Part shown: positions 38,175-49,641 of the stretch, in pieces
How positions within the stretch are numbered: position 1 is the stretch's first letter
Layout of the letters: every line of letters begins with the position of its first letter
Assembly (NCBI GenBank): GCA_036925085.1
Contig: JAUPFP010000138.1
Span: forward strand, 108,684-172,683
From: Brachycybe producta
Lineage: Eukaryota > Arthropoda > Diplopoda > Playtdesmida > Andrognathidae
DNA length: 64,000 bases
Direction of reading: 5' to 3'
Notes under the pieces: model-generated
What the model saw: only the letters and a program-made list of their open reading frames with translations
The model's database searches: none
What the model was told of the DNA's origin: nothing
Position numbers and translations under genes: made by a program

Positions 38175-41100
38175 TAAAAGTTAAAAGGGATTGTTTTTAG
38201 TGTTTCGTACAAAATGTTAACCCTAAATCCTAAGTTCTCAACGAAACCTAATTATGATAGATTTAAAAAAATAAAAATACTATGCTGTGTCATACATTAT
38301 GTGTTGTCTTATAATTATAATAATAATATATTTTTTTAATAAATAGACTGACTAATTTGAATAAAAGTGAATTAAGGTGATGTTTGCAGTGATTGCCCGA
38401 CATCAGGGGGAAAAGAGACAAAAATAAATAAACATTTTAAATTAAATAAACTGGATTTAAGGTGCATTAATGTTTTGAATTGGAGTGTTTTTTTTGGTGG
38501 GGGTTAATCAGGGTGGGGGGGTGAGAGATGATGGACGTAATGATTCAGACTGGGGTGGGGATAATGTGTGCCCCCCCTCTCTCTCTATCAAATACGCATT
38601 AAATGTCAAAACTGTAGGCAGATTTTGATAGTTGTTTGGGATAAGAAAGTTGAGTGCAATGTGGTCAGTCTACAATAATGGGGGGTAGGGTACTGCATTG
38701 CTGGACAGATGGTCCTCCTCCTCCTCCTCCTCCATTCCTCATTCTCTCTTCTATATATACATCTAATAAAAAAAAAAGCATAGAGAAGATATGTGAAAAA
38801 AAAACACTCATCTTCCCTTGAGACGTGATAAAACAAGCAATATATTTTTGTATTGTACAACCTTTGACCTTAGTCGACATCATTTTTTCTTTCTCTCTTT
38901 CTATTCTTTAGTTAATAATAATAACCTATATATATAATATCTTTATGCAATTCGTGTAATTCCCTTCTGCATCACCTATCTCTCTTTCTCTCATTCTTTC
39001 CTATGTCTTTCTATCTCTCTTCTGCTCCCTCGTAATAACCTTTACTCAGTGTTTTGTTCCTAAGTTAGAGGCTCACTCCCCCTCCTCCTACCCTTTTCAT
39101 GTGATCCCTATATTCCTACTTAAGGTCCCTCCGGACCCTTGAGTCGTCGTCGTCGTCGTCTAGTGAGAAACCCCCCTTTTTTCTTTCTCTATTTTTCTCT
39201 TTTGCTTCGACAAACTGGGGCTAAAATCCATTTGCTTGCTAATGTTAGCTTTATTTCTCGTTTGGTGGATGTCATGTTCAAACAAATGTTTCTTAGAAAA
39301 TCATTTCCAGTGGCTCCGTCTTGTTCTCACACAGTTTGCGCTTCAAATCCCTTTCCCTTTCTTTACAATTCACTTCTAATTGAAAAACTTAACTCATTTA
39401 AAAATTTTAAACAAAAACTTAACCACCATTATTATAACTTTGTAATAAGAAATAATAATAATAATAATAAAGAAAATTTACTTTTACAAATTAGAAAGGG
39501 TTAAGAGAATCACTTGAAATTGATGACAATAAATAATAATCGTTATAAATACATATTTTATTAGTTTTTATTTTAAAAATGCCTCAAAACGTTTATTTTG
39601 AAAGATTTGTCATCTTCATGAAAAATTACATTTACCTTAGTTTTTTAAAAATAAAAAACTTGTGATGGACCTAATTAGAAAAAATAATTCAGAACAAATT
39701 AAAATTATAAATAAAATAATAGAAAAGAAACTTATTAGAAAATATAAAGTTTGTTACCTTTTATTTAAGACAAATGAAAAACAGCGACATCTGGTTGTGA
39801 GAAATGGTGCATAAATGGCGGTGGTGGTAATGGCTGCTCATTCTATGCCTCCTCCTCCTCCTCCTCCTTCTTCTCTTTAATAATAATAATAATAATACAG
39901 AAATACAATTTTGTATCTATGGCATTTTTGGCACCGCAACTTGATATTTTAATGGGTTCCTAATTGTATCCTTAACCACTCATCCTCATTGCGTCTCTCG
40001 TCCTTTTTAGATTCAGTCCCATTCAACCCGCCGCGACCCTCTTTTATTTTCTATTCATCATCTCCTTTTTTTTCGGGGGTAGAAATTTAGGGGGTGATTG
40101 TTGTTTTCTGTCACATTTTACCCCTGTTTCACCCTCCCCCCCCTCCGCCCTCCACACACACTTCACCCATTTACGCATATGCTTAAAATTTTGGCATGAC
40201 CAATACAAAGTATATTAAACTTAGGTAAAGGAACAGAGGGGGTGGGGGGGGGGGGGGGTGGATATCACATTGAGTACGGTACAGTTCCAGTCTTCACTCT
40301 TGGGAACTGAAAACACAGAGCTAAACAGATCTCTCTCTTTATGCTTTGCTGTGTAATAGTCTTAATCGGACAGCTTTTGAAGAAGGCCCTCCTACTCCCT
40401 ATCCATGTTTCGTATATATTTTATTCCCCCCCCCTTATCTTTCTGTTTCTTCCCCCCCCCCCAACCCTCTTCCGATTTCTGAATTTCATTTCCCCTTTTC
40501 TGATTTTTCTACAGCAGAATCCTCTTTTCGAAAGACATTGATTGAATTTGTACGTAGGACGCTTTGAATGCGAATGGTTCAATATGGTTTTGATTTGGAT
40601 CCACTTCACTGTATTAGCTTTATTGCCGCCGGTCGTCTTTTTCGCTCTCTCTCTCTCTCTCTCTCTTTTTTCGCGCACAACTTTGACAACTAATAGAAAA
40701 TTGGGTAGTTTGTTCGACTTAATTGGATGATGGGAAAAAATAGTTGAGACAAAAAAAATTGAAATGGAAATGAGATCAAGCAAACGTCGTTCTGTGTTTA
40801 CGGTTACAGATATTTATTTGCGTTTCCTTCCAATTCTTACCTTAAGGATGACATCCGAATCTACCAATTGAATACTCTTCTACAGAATCAAAAGAGAGGC
40901 CGCCGCCGCCTTTTAACTGTACTTAAATTCCGTATGGATTTAACCTACAATTGAGGAGCTTTTTACATGATTTTCTATTACATTTGGTGACAAAAATTAA
41001 GGTTCCTTTTCTTTTGTTTTCATTTCAAATAAAGGACTTTTTTTTTTTAAAAAAAGCACAATAGTTTCGTTTCATTCTTTAATATATTTATAGAGAGAGT

Positions 41101-41546
41101 TAGTTACCTTCTGGAGTTCATTGAGGAAAAAGGTCACAAAACACACACAGAGTCATAATATCGCTTCTTAAAGTCAATTTACGCGTGTTGGTTTTTGTTG
41201 AATCTATATTTAATAAAGTAGAAGAACAAAAAGCAAAGAATAAAAAAGAGTAGAAAAATCGGTAATCCAATTTGCATTATTATATTGCATTATATTTAAA
41301 AAAAAAAAGTAGAAGGCAGTTAAGTTTTCTTCTTCTTCTTCTTAAATGTTATATTTACGTGTTGATTTCACCTTGCTTTGTTTTTAACCGGTCGGTATTT
41401 TTCGAAGCAAAAATGCAAATGTAACTCAATGTAATATGTGGTAGAAGAAAATATATATAGTTCATTAGTAAATAAAGCTAGAGATAATCATAATTTAGAT
41501 AAGCTCTCTCTCTCTCCAAGTAGCGCATTCTAAGGCTTTTGGAACA

Positions 41547-41660
41547 CTTTTTTCGACTACAAAATATGAAGTCGGGGGTTGTCATCAAAACCGAACACAC
41601 CTTGAGTATTTCCATAGAAAATACATTGCACCTTCGACTTCATTTTGCAGTCGAAAAAAG
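41547..41660. repeat. Inverted repeat (hairpin)
   Basis: Arms 41547-41574 and 41635-41660 are complementary apart from a small indel and one mismatch (TTTTTTCGACT...GAAGTCG). A second pair, ACAAAAATTAACTGT at 41671-41685 and its complement at 41883-41898, follows directly, suggesting adjacent small fold-back elements. Confidence 0.7.
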
Positions 41661-44154
41661 TCGTCTGCATACAAAAATTAACTGTTGTTAAAAATTTAAT
41701 CACAGTTAATTTTCCAGTGGGGAAACCTACAAACAATATGGCGGCACTGTTTAAAAGGAAGTGAAACCGAACAGGAAGTAACAGAAAATCATTTAACCAC
41801 AGGTGCTTTCAAAATGGAAACACACAACAGTACCACTTCTAGCTTGTCAGCATTTAACTATTACCTTGGTTATTATGTAACTACAGTTAATTTTTGTAGT
41901 TTGTCTTAGAAGCCTAGTTTTAGAGGCAGGAAAGGTCTGAATTGAACCTGAAACGATTTTAGCTCAAAACATGCAGATAAAAACTACAGTGTTATTTCCT
42001 CTATATAGAATTCTGACTTAATTTCTAACTGCAAACACTAGATAGCTAGCTTTTCTACAACATATACTAGTAGGTATACACACCTTGCCTATATACTGTA
42101 TATATACCTGACTGGAGTTCAGTTGCCATGACAGTTCACCCTTAGCAACCTACAAGTTTGATGGACGTCAAACTCTTGAAACTAGAAAGAGAATGTGTAG
42201 AGAAAAAAAGGTACATGTAGTGTATGATAGAGAGAAAGAGAGCAACAAACAAGGAAAAATCTATATATATTTTCACCTGGATCCATGTTAGATATATATA
42301 TATCTTACCTGTGTCAAAAGTGGACTCCCTTATAAATATACCTACCATCTGTAGGTTTTTTTTTCTTCTTCTCATATGAACAGGGGAAAAAAATAAGAAA
42401 GAAAAGCATGAAATATAAATTTGAAAACTAACTCTGCACGCAGCCAAGAAATCCTGTGGCAGAGGGACTAATTGCACCCTGCGAAATGTCGAAATCCGAA
42501 CATATAAAACCAATAAGGATTGCAACGTGTAATGCAATTTTATCTAAAAAAAATACAACTTCCTTTAGTGAGAAATTAATTTTGTATGCAAAATTAAAAT
42601 CTCATCTGTTAATTATGTAAGGTTAGTGTCCCTCTTATTATTTTTGTTTTCATTTCTGTTGAGACTTTGAGTAAGTAGGAGGAGGAGGAGGAGGAGGAAG
42701 GTGGGTTCACATATTTGTGTCGTTTCCATTTTGTCAGCTGGTTCCTAAATTAAACTCCGCCTTTTTTTTGGCCCTTTTTCTCTTTCTCTCCACTCACCTT
42801 TGTGACCACCAATCCAGTTTCTTCAATACACCTACCTGCAGATGTGTGTGTCCTACAATATAATAATAATAATAATAACAATCGCGTGCTTCATTTGGAA
42901 TATTAACAACAAAAATAAAGGAATATATTATAAACAAAGACGTGTATTTTCTTCTTCTAACTAATCTGAAAGAGAAGACGACGAATTGGTGTTTTTGTTA
43001 ACATTGCAAATGGAAGAAGAGTCACTTCAATTGAACTGAATTAAAAATGCATTCTAAAGTAGATAACCGTAGTTATTTCGATTACTTTGTAAAATGAAAC
43101 TGAAATAATAAAATGAATCTTCTTTTACAAATCTTATATATTATTTTTTTTGTTATAATGTGTATCATTATAAGTTATAACAAAAAACAAACACACGATT
43201 ATTATAGAGAGAGAGAGAGAGTATACAGGTGAGAATTATTACAGGTACATTTATGTGGTTGTTCCCCCTTACTTGCATAGAGGCTATGATTTCCAAAAAA
43301 AAAAACATAATTACGTAGAATAAATATGGGAATATAGAAATAAAGAAAGGAATCAATTTCAAATTGAGTAGATTATTATTTAAACCTGATTCCTTCTTAC
43401 ATAAAAAAGTGTCTGAATTTGTTGTTAAAATATGCATTGAATTGGTGGTTAGGTAGGAAATATAGACATACAGATAGATATATATATATATATATATAAT
43501 GATAGGTAGATAGAGAGAGAGAGAGTGGACGGTAGTCATTCGTCCGAATTGCCCTCCTATTGACATATTGATGATGAAAAGTTGGACCACCTAGATTCCT
43601 AGAAAAAAAACGATGATAGTGAAATTTTAGAAGGGCGTGGTATTATTATTATTATTATTATTATTGGTAGAGAAAGATAGAGAGAGAGAGAGTTCAAAAA
43701 TGAAAACCTGTTTGACCTTTAATTGGAGAAGGGAGAGGTTAAAAATTAAAAGGAATTGTGAATAATGTAAGCGCATGTTTTCAGTCTGTTGAATTGTGTT
43801 TAAAATTTCAACAAATTATTATTAAATGTTGTTGGCGTAATATACGTAAGATTGGATTAATAATAGAACGTTGTATTGAATTACTAGTAGATTGCAGCGA
43901 AACGCACTAATTAAATATTTAAGCTTTTTTTTCTTCTCTTCTTTCTCTCGTCTTTCTACTAGAATATCATAGACATACTATGAGAGATTTCATTCATATT
44001 TACGGCTAAATGTTATATTTACACGGTATTTTTTTTTTGTAATAAAATATACATATATACAGTATAGTAGTTTAATATAAACACGATTGAACATAAAATT
44101 AGGCCTAAATATGAGGCTCCAGGTGGGGAAGGTAAGATTTTCTACACGAAGAAC

Positions 44155-44305
44155 TGAGTGAGTGGCCCTTGTAATGTTACTACTACACCCGCGTACCATT
44201 GTGAATCAGAGTGGCGCCACGTGGCGGAGCGTGTTCCAATTAGCCAGCTGGAATGGCGCCACGTGCGTCGCAAATGGACCACGAACCGCGTAGGCCTACC
44301 CACTC
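44155..44305. promoter_or_regulatory. GC-rich patch with duplicated E-box motif
   Basis: TGGCGCCACGTG occurs at 44212-44223 and again at 44254-44265, 42 bases apart in the same orientation. Each contains the CACGTG E-box overlapping a GGCGCC palindrome. The patch is isolated in AT-rich DNA. No coding frame looks conserved. Confidence 0.4.
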
Positions 44306-45079
44306 TCCCTCTATATGTATACATTTATAGATGTATACATAGAGAGAGAGAGAGAATGTTAAAACCATCCACCGCATTTCAAACATGCCCCCCCCCCCCC
44401 CCTTTCCTTCCTTTTTACATTTTGTCAATGCGTTAATCGTAATAATAGTAAAAATAATACACAGAACTTAAAAGGCCTTTCTAGTATGAATGTAATATAC
44501 ATTGAAAATTCTTAAAGAAATCCTAACTATAGAAAAGTGGATAATAGAGGTTTATACGTCCTCTACGTGTATGGTTTTAGGGTGAGGTCACACTTATAAA
44601 TTATGCACATTCGATGAAAATTAGGTACATATTTATTTTATTCCCATCTGGTCGAAGTAATTTCAATGGCGACTCACTCAAGTGTTGTGACTCACTGAAG
44701 CACACACATCATCAATACACACTGTAGTAGTGTCATACATTATGTGTGTGCGTCGTCTCTATTGGTACCAGCTATTATTTTAGGAAAGATTAATTATTAG
44801 TCTACTTCTCTAATTTAAGAAGGAAAACTTTGCAAATTGAACTTCAACTTAAAACCCTCGAAACAGGGCTCCAACACGCACACACAGAACATCCATCCAT
44901 GATGGAATCCTCTTTGGAGGGTTCATTCTTGAATTTGAGGTTAATGAGGTGGAAATTCGAAGTTAATGTTGAAGTTCAGAACTTTCTATAATCTCGAAAG
45001 AACTTTTCGATTTTCCCCCAACTATTCTTAGGATTTATAGTAAAATTAGATTCGCTTCAATCTGGAAATGACTAATTAA

Positions 45080-45329
45080 TAGTGTTCGGATTTTTATGCA
45101 ATCTCAAAAGGAAATGTTTCTTTGTTATAAAAATGTAATAATCCCGTCATTTAGAGATCAACCAACAATCATGTATTCTTTTTTCTAATCAAAATCACTG
45201 GTTAGAGGCTAGAACTCTTATTTGACAACTGATAATACATGTAACCTTAGAAAAAAAAAGCATAATTGTAGTTTGGACTACAAATTGAGAAACAGTTATT
45301 TTTGATATTGCATAAAAATCCGAGCCTTA
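45080..45329. mobile_element. hAT-like MITE, copy A, with 8-bp target duplication
   Basis: A 250-bp element with inverted ends TAGTGTTCGGATTTTTATGC (left) and the complement of GCATAAAAATCCGAGCCTTA (right). It is flanked by perfect 8-bp direct repeats CTAATTAA (45072-45079 and 45330-45337), the target-site length of hAT transposons. The interior shares GATCAACCAACAAT and GGTTAGAGGCTAGAA with copy B at 62012-62306. No ORF. Confidence 0.85.
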
Positions 45330-45531
45330 CTAATTAATAATTAATTAATGATTATGAGTCTGTTTTTTTTTCTCTCCTGACCACCAATAATAAAAGTTGT
45401 GACTGATCTTATTCAAAAGTTTCTCTTGAGAATTTAAAAAGTCAATTTTTTAACGGTTAGAATTGCTTTTTAATGTTTTTTTTTTTTTAAAAAACTTTAT
45501 CTTAAAAAGATGATTTTAATGAAAGTTGGGT

Positions 45532-45571
<40 letters not shown>

Positions 45572-46191
45572 GGTTTGTTTTTATGTAAATGAGTTGAAAT
45601 TCCCACCCACCCACCTTTCTTTCATTAGCTGTTTGTCATCTTGTTAATTAAAGCGTTTCTTAGTGATATCTAAATATGAGCTAATTTTTCTTTCACAATT
45701 ATTATTAGAAGAAGAAGAAGCTTTTTTTTCGTTTATTATAATGAGTTTTTTTTTGTTTGTTGGTTCTAAGCTTTTTTTTGTGGGAGGGTTCAGTATTAAT
45801 GTAGATTTCCTCCATAATATTCTCATTCTTTCGATTGTCTTCAATTAATTATTCCGAAAACACTTGGGATGATTTTTCAAAAAAAAAAACACTTCTCTTT
45901 AAGTGTAGCTTAACGTTTTTTTTAATATTGCCCATTTTTTTGTCATATGATTAACAATAGAAAAAAATGTTATTCGCTTGACTGATCAATGAAATTTTTT
46001 TCATTATTAATACATGTTGATTCTCATTTTACCAATTAACTAATAATAATTTAAGAAGAAAGACTTCATTCTTCATTAAGAATATTGTCATCTTTAATCA
46101 TTTGTAACTTAAATAAGAGGATTCAGCAAATGGGAGGAAACATATTTGAATTTTACGTAAATGTTTTTAAATGTCATTTACATTTCTTATT

Positions 46192-46197
<6 letters not shown>

Positions 46198-46252
<55 letters not shown>
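46198..46252. repeat. (CT)n microsatellite
   Basis: About 26 uninterrupted CT units. Confidence 0.98.
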
Positions 46253-46254
<2 letters not shown>

Positions 46255-46757
46255 GAGTGTGTTTTTTTAATGTTTTTTTAACACTCATACATTATTATAT
46301 GTCTCTCTCAGTACAACATTTTTTTTTTGCTATTTTTTTTATAAATAATCTTTTATAAAAAAAAATACTCAGAAACAATTTTTTTTGTACAAATGTTAAT
46401 GAATTTCTCTCTATTTTTTTTTCGTTTCCTCAGCCGACAAATCTCTTTACAAATATTGACATTGTTATCGTTTTCAATTATACAAATATTTCTTTGAATT
46501 AAGTGTAGAAACAAATTTTAGTTTTTCTTTCAAGAGTTTGTTTGACATTTAAATTTATAACATATTTTAGTACAAACAAAAAAAGAACCTAAATTACAGA
46601 TTTAGTAAATAAGATCCAGTGTAATTACAAATTACAGTATTTTTTTTAAAAAAAATATAGAATAAATTGAGATTTTATTACTTAAATTAAAAAAACTCAA
46701 AAAAGTTAATTAGGTTTAATTAGATATTTAAGGTGATTTAAAAGTGTAAACGCCCCT

Positions 46758-47010
46758 CGAACTCTGATTATTTTATCTTTCAGAGAAGCAAAATGAAGAG
46801 AAACTTGAATGTGTTTTAGAAACTAGAAGCGTAGCGAGGCGTCACATTCCACACATTGAATGAAGACATTATTGTGTTGCAGGCGTTACTGGGAATGCAG
46901 TATTCCATTCCCCCACTTCGTTTCGTGTTTTACGAAGTAGCATTGTCATCACTTTTGGCCACCTTCTTATTTCTGAAATACTTTTCTAGTTTCTCTTCAT
47001 TTTACTCATA
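46758..47010. mobile_element. Fold-back family 1, copy 8 (ends only)
   Basis: Left end CGAACTCTGATTATTTTATC, TTTCAGAGAAGCAAAATGAA and GAAACTAGAAGCGTAGC; right end ACTTTTCTAGTTTCTCTTCA. The middle differs from other copies. Confidence 0.5.
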
Positions 47011-49290
47011 AAACATTATAAACCAATAAGAATAATTCATTACTTTAATTAAAAACTCTAAAAAATTTTTTTTAAAAAAAAGATTTAATAAGAAATTTGA
47101 TTAATTTGAAATTAAAAAAAAATGGGTAAAAAGACTGAAAAGGTGTTTTTCATAATTTAGTTTTTCTATTATATAATTGTAATTGATTTTTCTTGACTGA
47201 GACAGTTAATTAAACACAAATGAGTTAATTGTTCGATATTTGATAGTTTTTGTTCAATTTAGAGAGAGAGAGAGAGAGACTACATTTAAAACGAACATGT
47301 GAAATCAACGCCTTTAATTAGTTCAAATTAAGAGGACCAGTTAAGCTCATTAGAGAGAAACTCTAATTTGTGGTTGTCATTAATGTGGATGCCATATGGT
47401 AGATATCATATGTTCCATTCGATTTAAATGGGGGGGGGGAAATCATTCTCGCTCTCTCTATCTATATATATATCATTGTATTTGTGTGACTCATAATTAA
47501 TATGGTTGTGAGCCATTGTTTGGTAGAGAATTGTCTCTTTGTGTCTCAAACACAAAACACATAGACAAACATAGAACTTCGATAAAAAGTGAACCGTAGT
47601 ACTTTTTCACAGGTGTGTTTACACTGATGATATAAGTTTGAGTATTGAGTGTTGGTTGGCACTGAGTGGGTTCTCCTTCATTCCCTTCCTCCCTTTTTCC
47701 TGGCTCTACGTTTGTGTTGTTTAAAAGCTAACATTTTTTTTTACTTCTTCTCATTGACCCATTTAATCCATCAATAAATATATATATATAAAATTGGTAA
47801 CATTACATATTGTATCATGGGTAGAAAAAGTAGAAAAGCCACATAGTATTGTACAATGGGAGACTATGTGCATTGTGCAGGTGACTATACCAACATTTTT
47901 CACTCTCTCTCTCTTTCTATCTCTCTCTCTCTCTTTTCACTCTAAAGTGTGATGAGGGGTATTTTATCCATCACCAACGTTCATTCATCCACAATTTTCG
48001 TTATGACTGACTATAAGAGATGTGTTTTTGGAGAGAGAAGAAGGGAAGAAGAAGGAAAAAAAAAACCCACCCCAGATGTATAAAAGTAAAATGATGTACG
48101 GGTTTTAACGATCGTGTTGGTCGATTACCAACCGTCATAAAGTCTACTGTACAGTATACTCTACTCTGGACGAGTTTTCTTCTTCTTATAAGAAAATATT
48201 ACACTGGACTTCTTTTTTTTTACAGAATAACATTTGTTACGAGGTCGATAAACGAATATATATATTGTAATATATTTATGTGAAAGAGAATCTAGTTATT
48301 CAGAAATATCGGTAATTTGACCTACTGCTAGCTTGGCTTGTAGGGGTAGGCCAAATAGGATTAGGTCAGATAGAACATTTCTCTACAATATATAATGTAC
48401 TGTATTTAGATGGACATTATACGAAATATATAGAAAGAAGGTGGGGGGGGGGGGGGGAAGAAGGTCAATATCTGCAACTACGTGACAATATTGACCACAA
48501 ACATGAAATAAACCAGGGTATAATTAAATTTGATTGAAAATACCACGTCTTCCTAGGAATATAACAAACATGAGCTAAAAATGTTCATGTAGTTCTAAAT
48601 TACTAAATTCAACAAGAAAAAATTCACATTGTTTCATCTTTATTTGATAATTTACGATTTTAATATATTTAAATTATTTATATCTGTTGTTTTTAATTAT
48701 GAAAAGTTAATTAAAATGTTTAGATTGTTTCTTGAAAATTGATACAAATTAAGACCACGAAAAAAAATAAGTTATTAAACACACATTGAAAATGATGATA
48801 ATTCGTGTAATATCTGCGTGTGAGGATGAATCAATGAATTGCTTCAAAATGTGTGTTGCTTTAAATCAATCCGGAAGTGTGTCCATACACATTTACAAAC
48901 ACGTACAACCTGTAAGCCTGTAGACCAATCACGCCTAAATATGTATCTACTTAATGGTTAAAATACCTTTGACAAACTTACGAGGGAACAAACAATGTTT
49001 GCAATGTTCAAAACATTTTCTGGTTTACTAGTCAACACTCAATTTCAGGTGGTCAGATTTTGTCAAAGTTGACCGGAAGTCTTGATAATTTTAGTTTGAA
49101 AACTGATCAACTTTCTGAATTTTCAATTTGATTGTTATTTAAATGTATCTATATACATGTATATCGTGCAATATGGACGCACCTCATATTAATATACTGT
49201 ATATAGATTGATAATTTGTTATATCTCGTTGCAAAACATTTGACAAAGACGTGTTTCTATGTCGAAGTTTGTTTGTCACTGGTGTCGCAA

Positions 49291-49641
49291 CTAGCCTGTG
49301 ATGATGATGATGATGATGGTACTTCTTCCCTGACTATCCTCCGATCGAACCCCAGTTTCCCCTTTCTCGTTCCTACTTCCCCCCTTCTCCTCCAAAAAGC
49401 ACTCCCAGTTTGCAAGCAAATCGAAGGAGGGACACTTGTCATAAGCCTTGAGAGCAGCAATCTCTTGTGTAAGACCCAAATAGACGTCGATTGTCTCGTC
49501 AAATTTTACAATGTAATTGCGTACACTACATATAGACCTACATAAAGGCCCTAGCTGCTTAGACATTAGAGTTGCAACTTGTTTGCGTACATATATAACA
49601 CGATTACATTTTAATCCCCAATTGGGTTTTATACTTATCAA
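49291..49641 (-). other. Candidate coding exon or orphan ORF
   Basis: A 116-codon frame on the minus strand in a locally GC-richer patch. The central part (NYIVKFDETIDVYLGL, AYDKCPSFDLLANW) looks protein-like, with varied, non-repetitive composition. The 3' part translates a GAT repeat into poly-Ile, which is not coding-like. A plausible exon would start after an AG near 49528 and end at a GTAGGA donor near 49372. I recognise no family. Overlapping plus-strand frames of 109 and minus-strand 81 codons show the region is generally stop-poor, which weakens the case. Confidence 0.25.

Larger units (their letters stand above)
30751..41500. other. Gene desert, first part
   Basis: No supported gene on either strand. 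Contents: microsatellites (GA near 30960-30974 and 32418-32442, TA at 33713-33752, ATCA near 34358-34382, CT at 34421-34467, TA near 36064-36087, GA near 36208-36232, GA near 37530-37550), a palindromic tandem repeat at about 32262-32300, CTCF-like cores at 33053-33062 (minus) and 34849-34858 (plus), fold-back copies, a mariner-like element at 37830-38174, and G/C homopolymers near 40237-40258 and 40429-40460. ORFs here are driven by simple repeats. Confidence 0.55.
41501..48420. other. Gene desert, middle part
   Basis: No supported gene. Holds two inverted-repeat structures (41547-41660 and 41671-41898), a GC-richer patch at about 44155-44300 with two TGGCGCCACGTG words, a hAT-like MITE at 45080-45329, (GA)n near 45532-45571, a 50-bp (CT)n at 46198-46252, and a broken fold-back copy at 46758-47010. 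ORFs of 60-140 codons here are AT-rich, have no recognisable motif and often cross simple repeats. Confidence 0.55.

Noticed and set aside
42142-43590. Minus-strand ORFs of 131 and 140 codons
   Set aside because: Composition is Ser/Phe/Tyr/Ile-rich as expected from AT-rich DNA, they cross GA/TA repeats, and no motif or family is recognisable.
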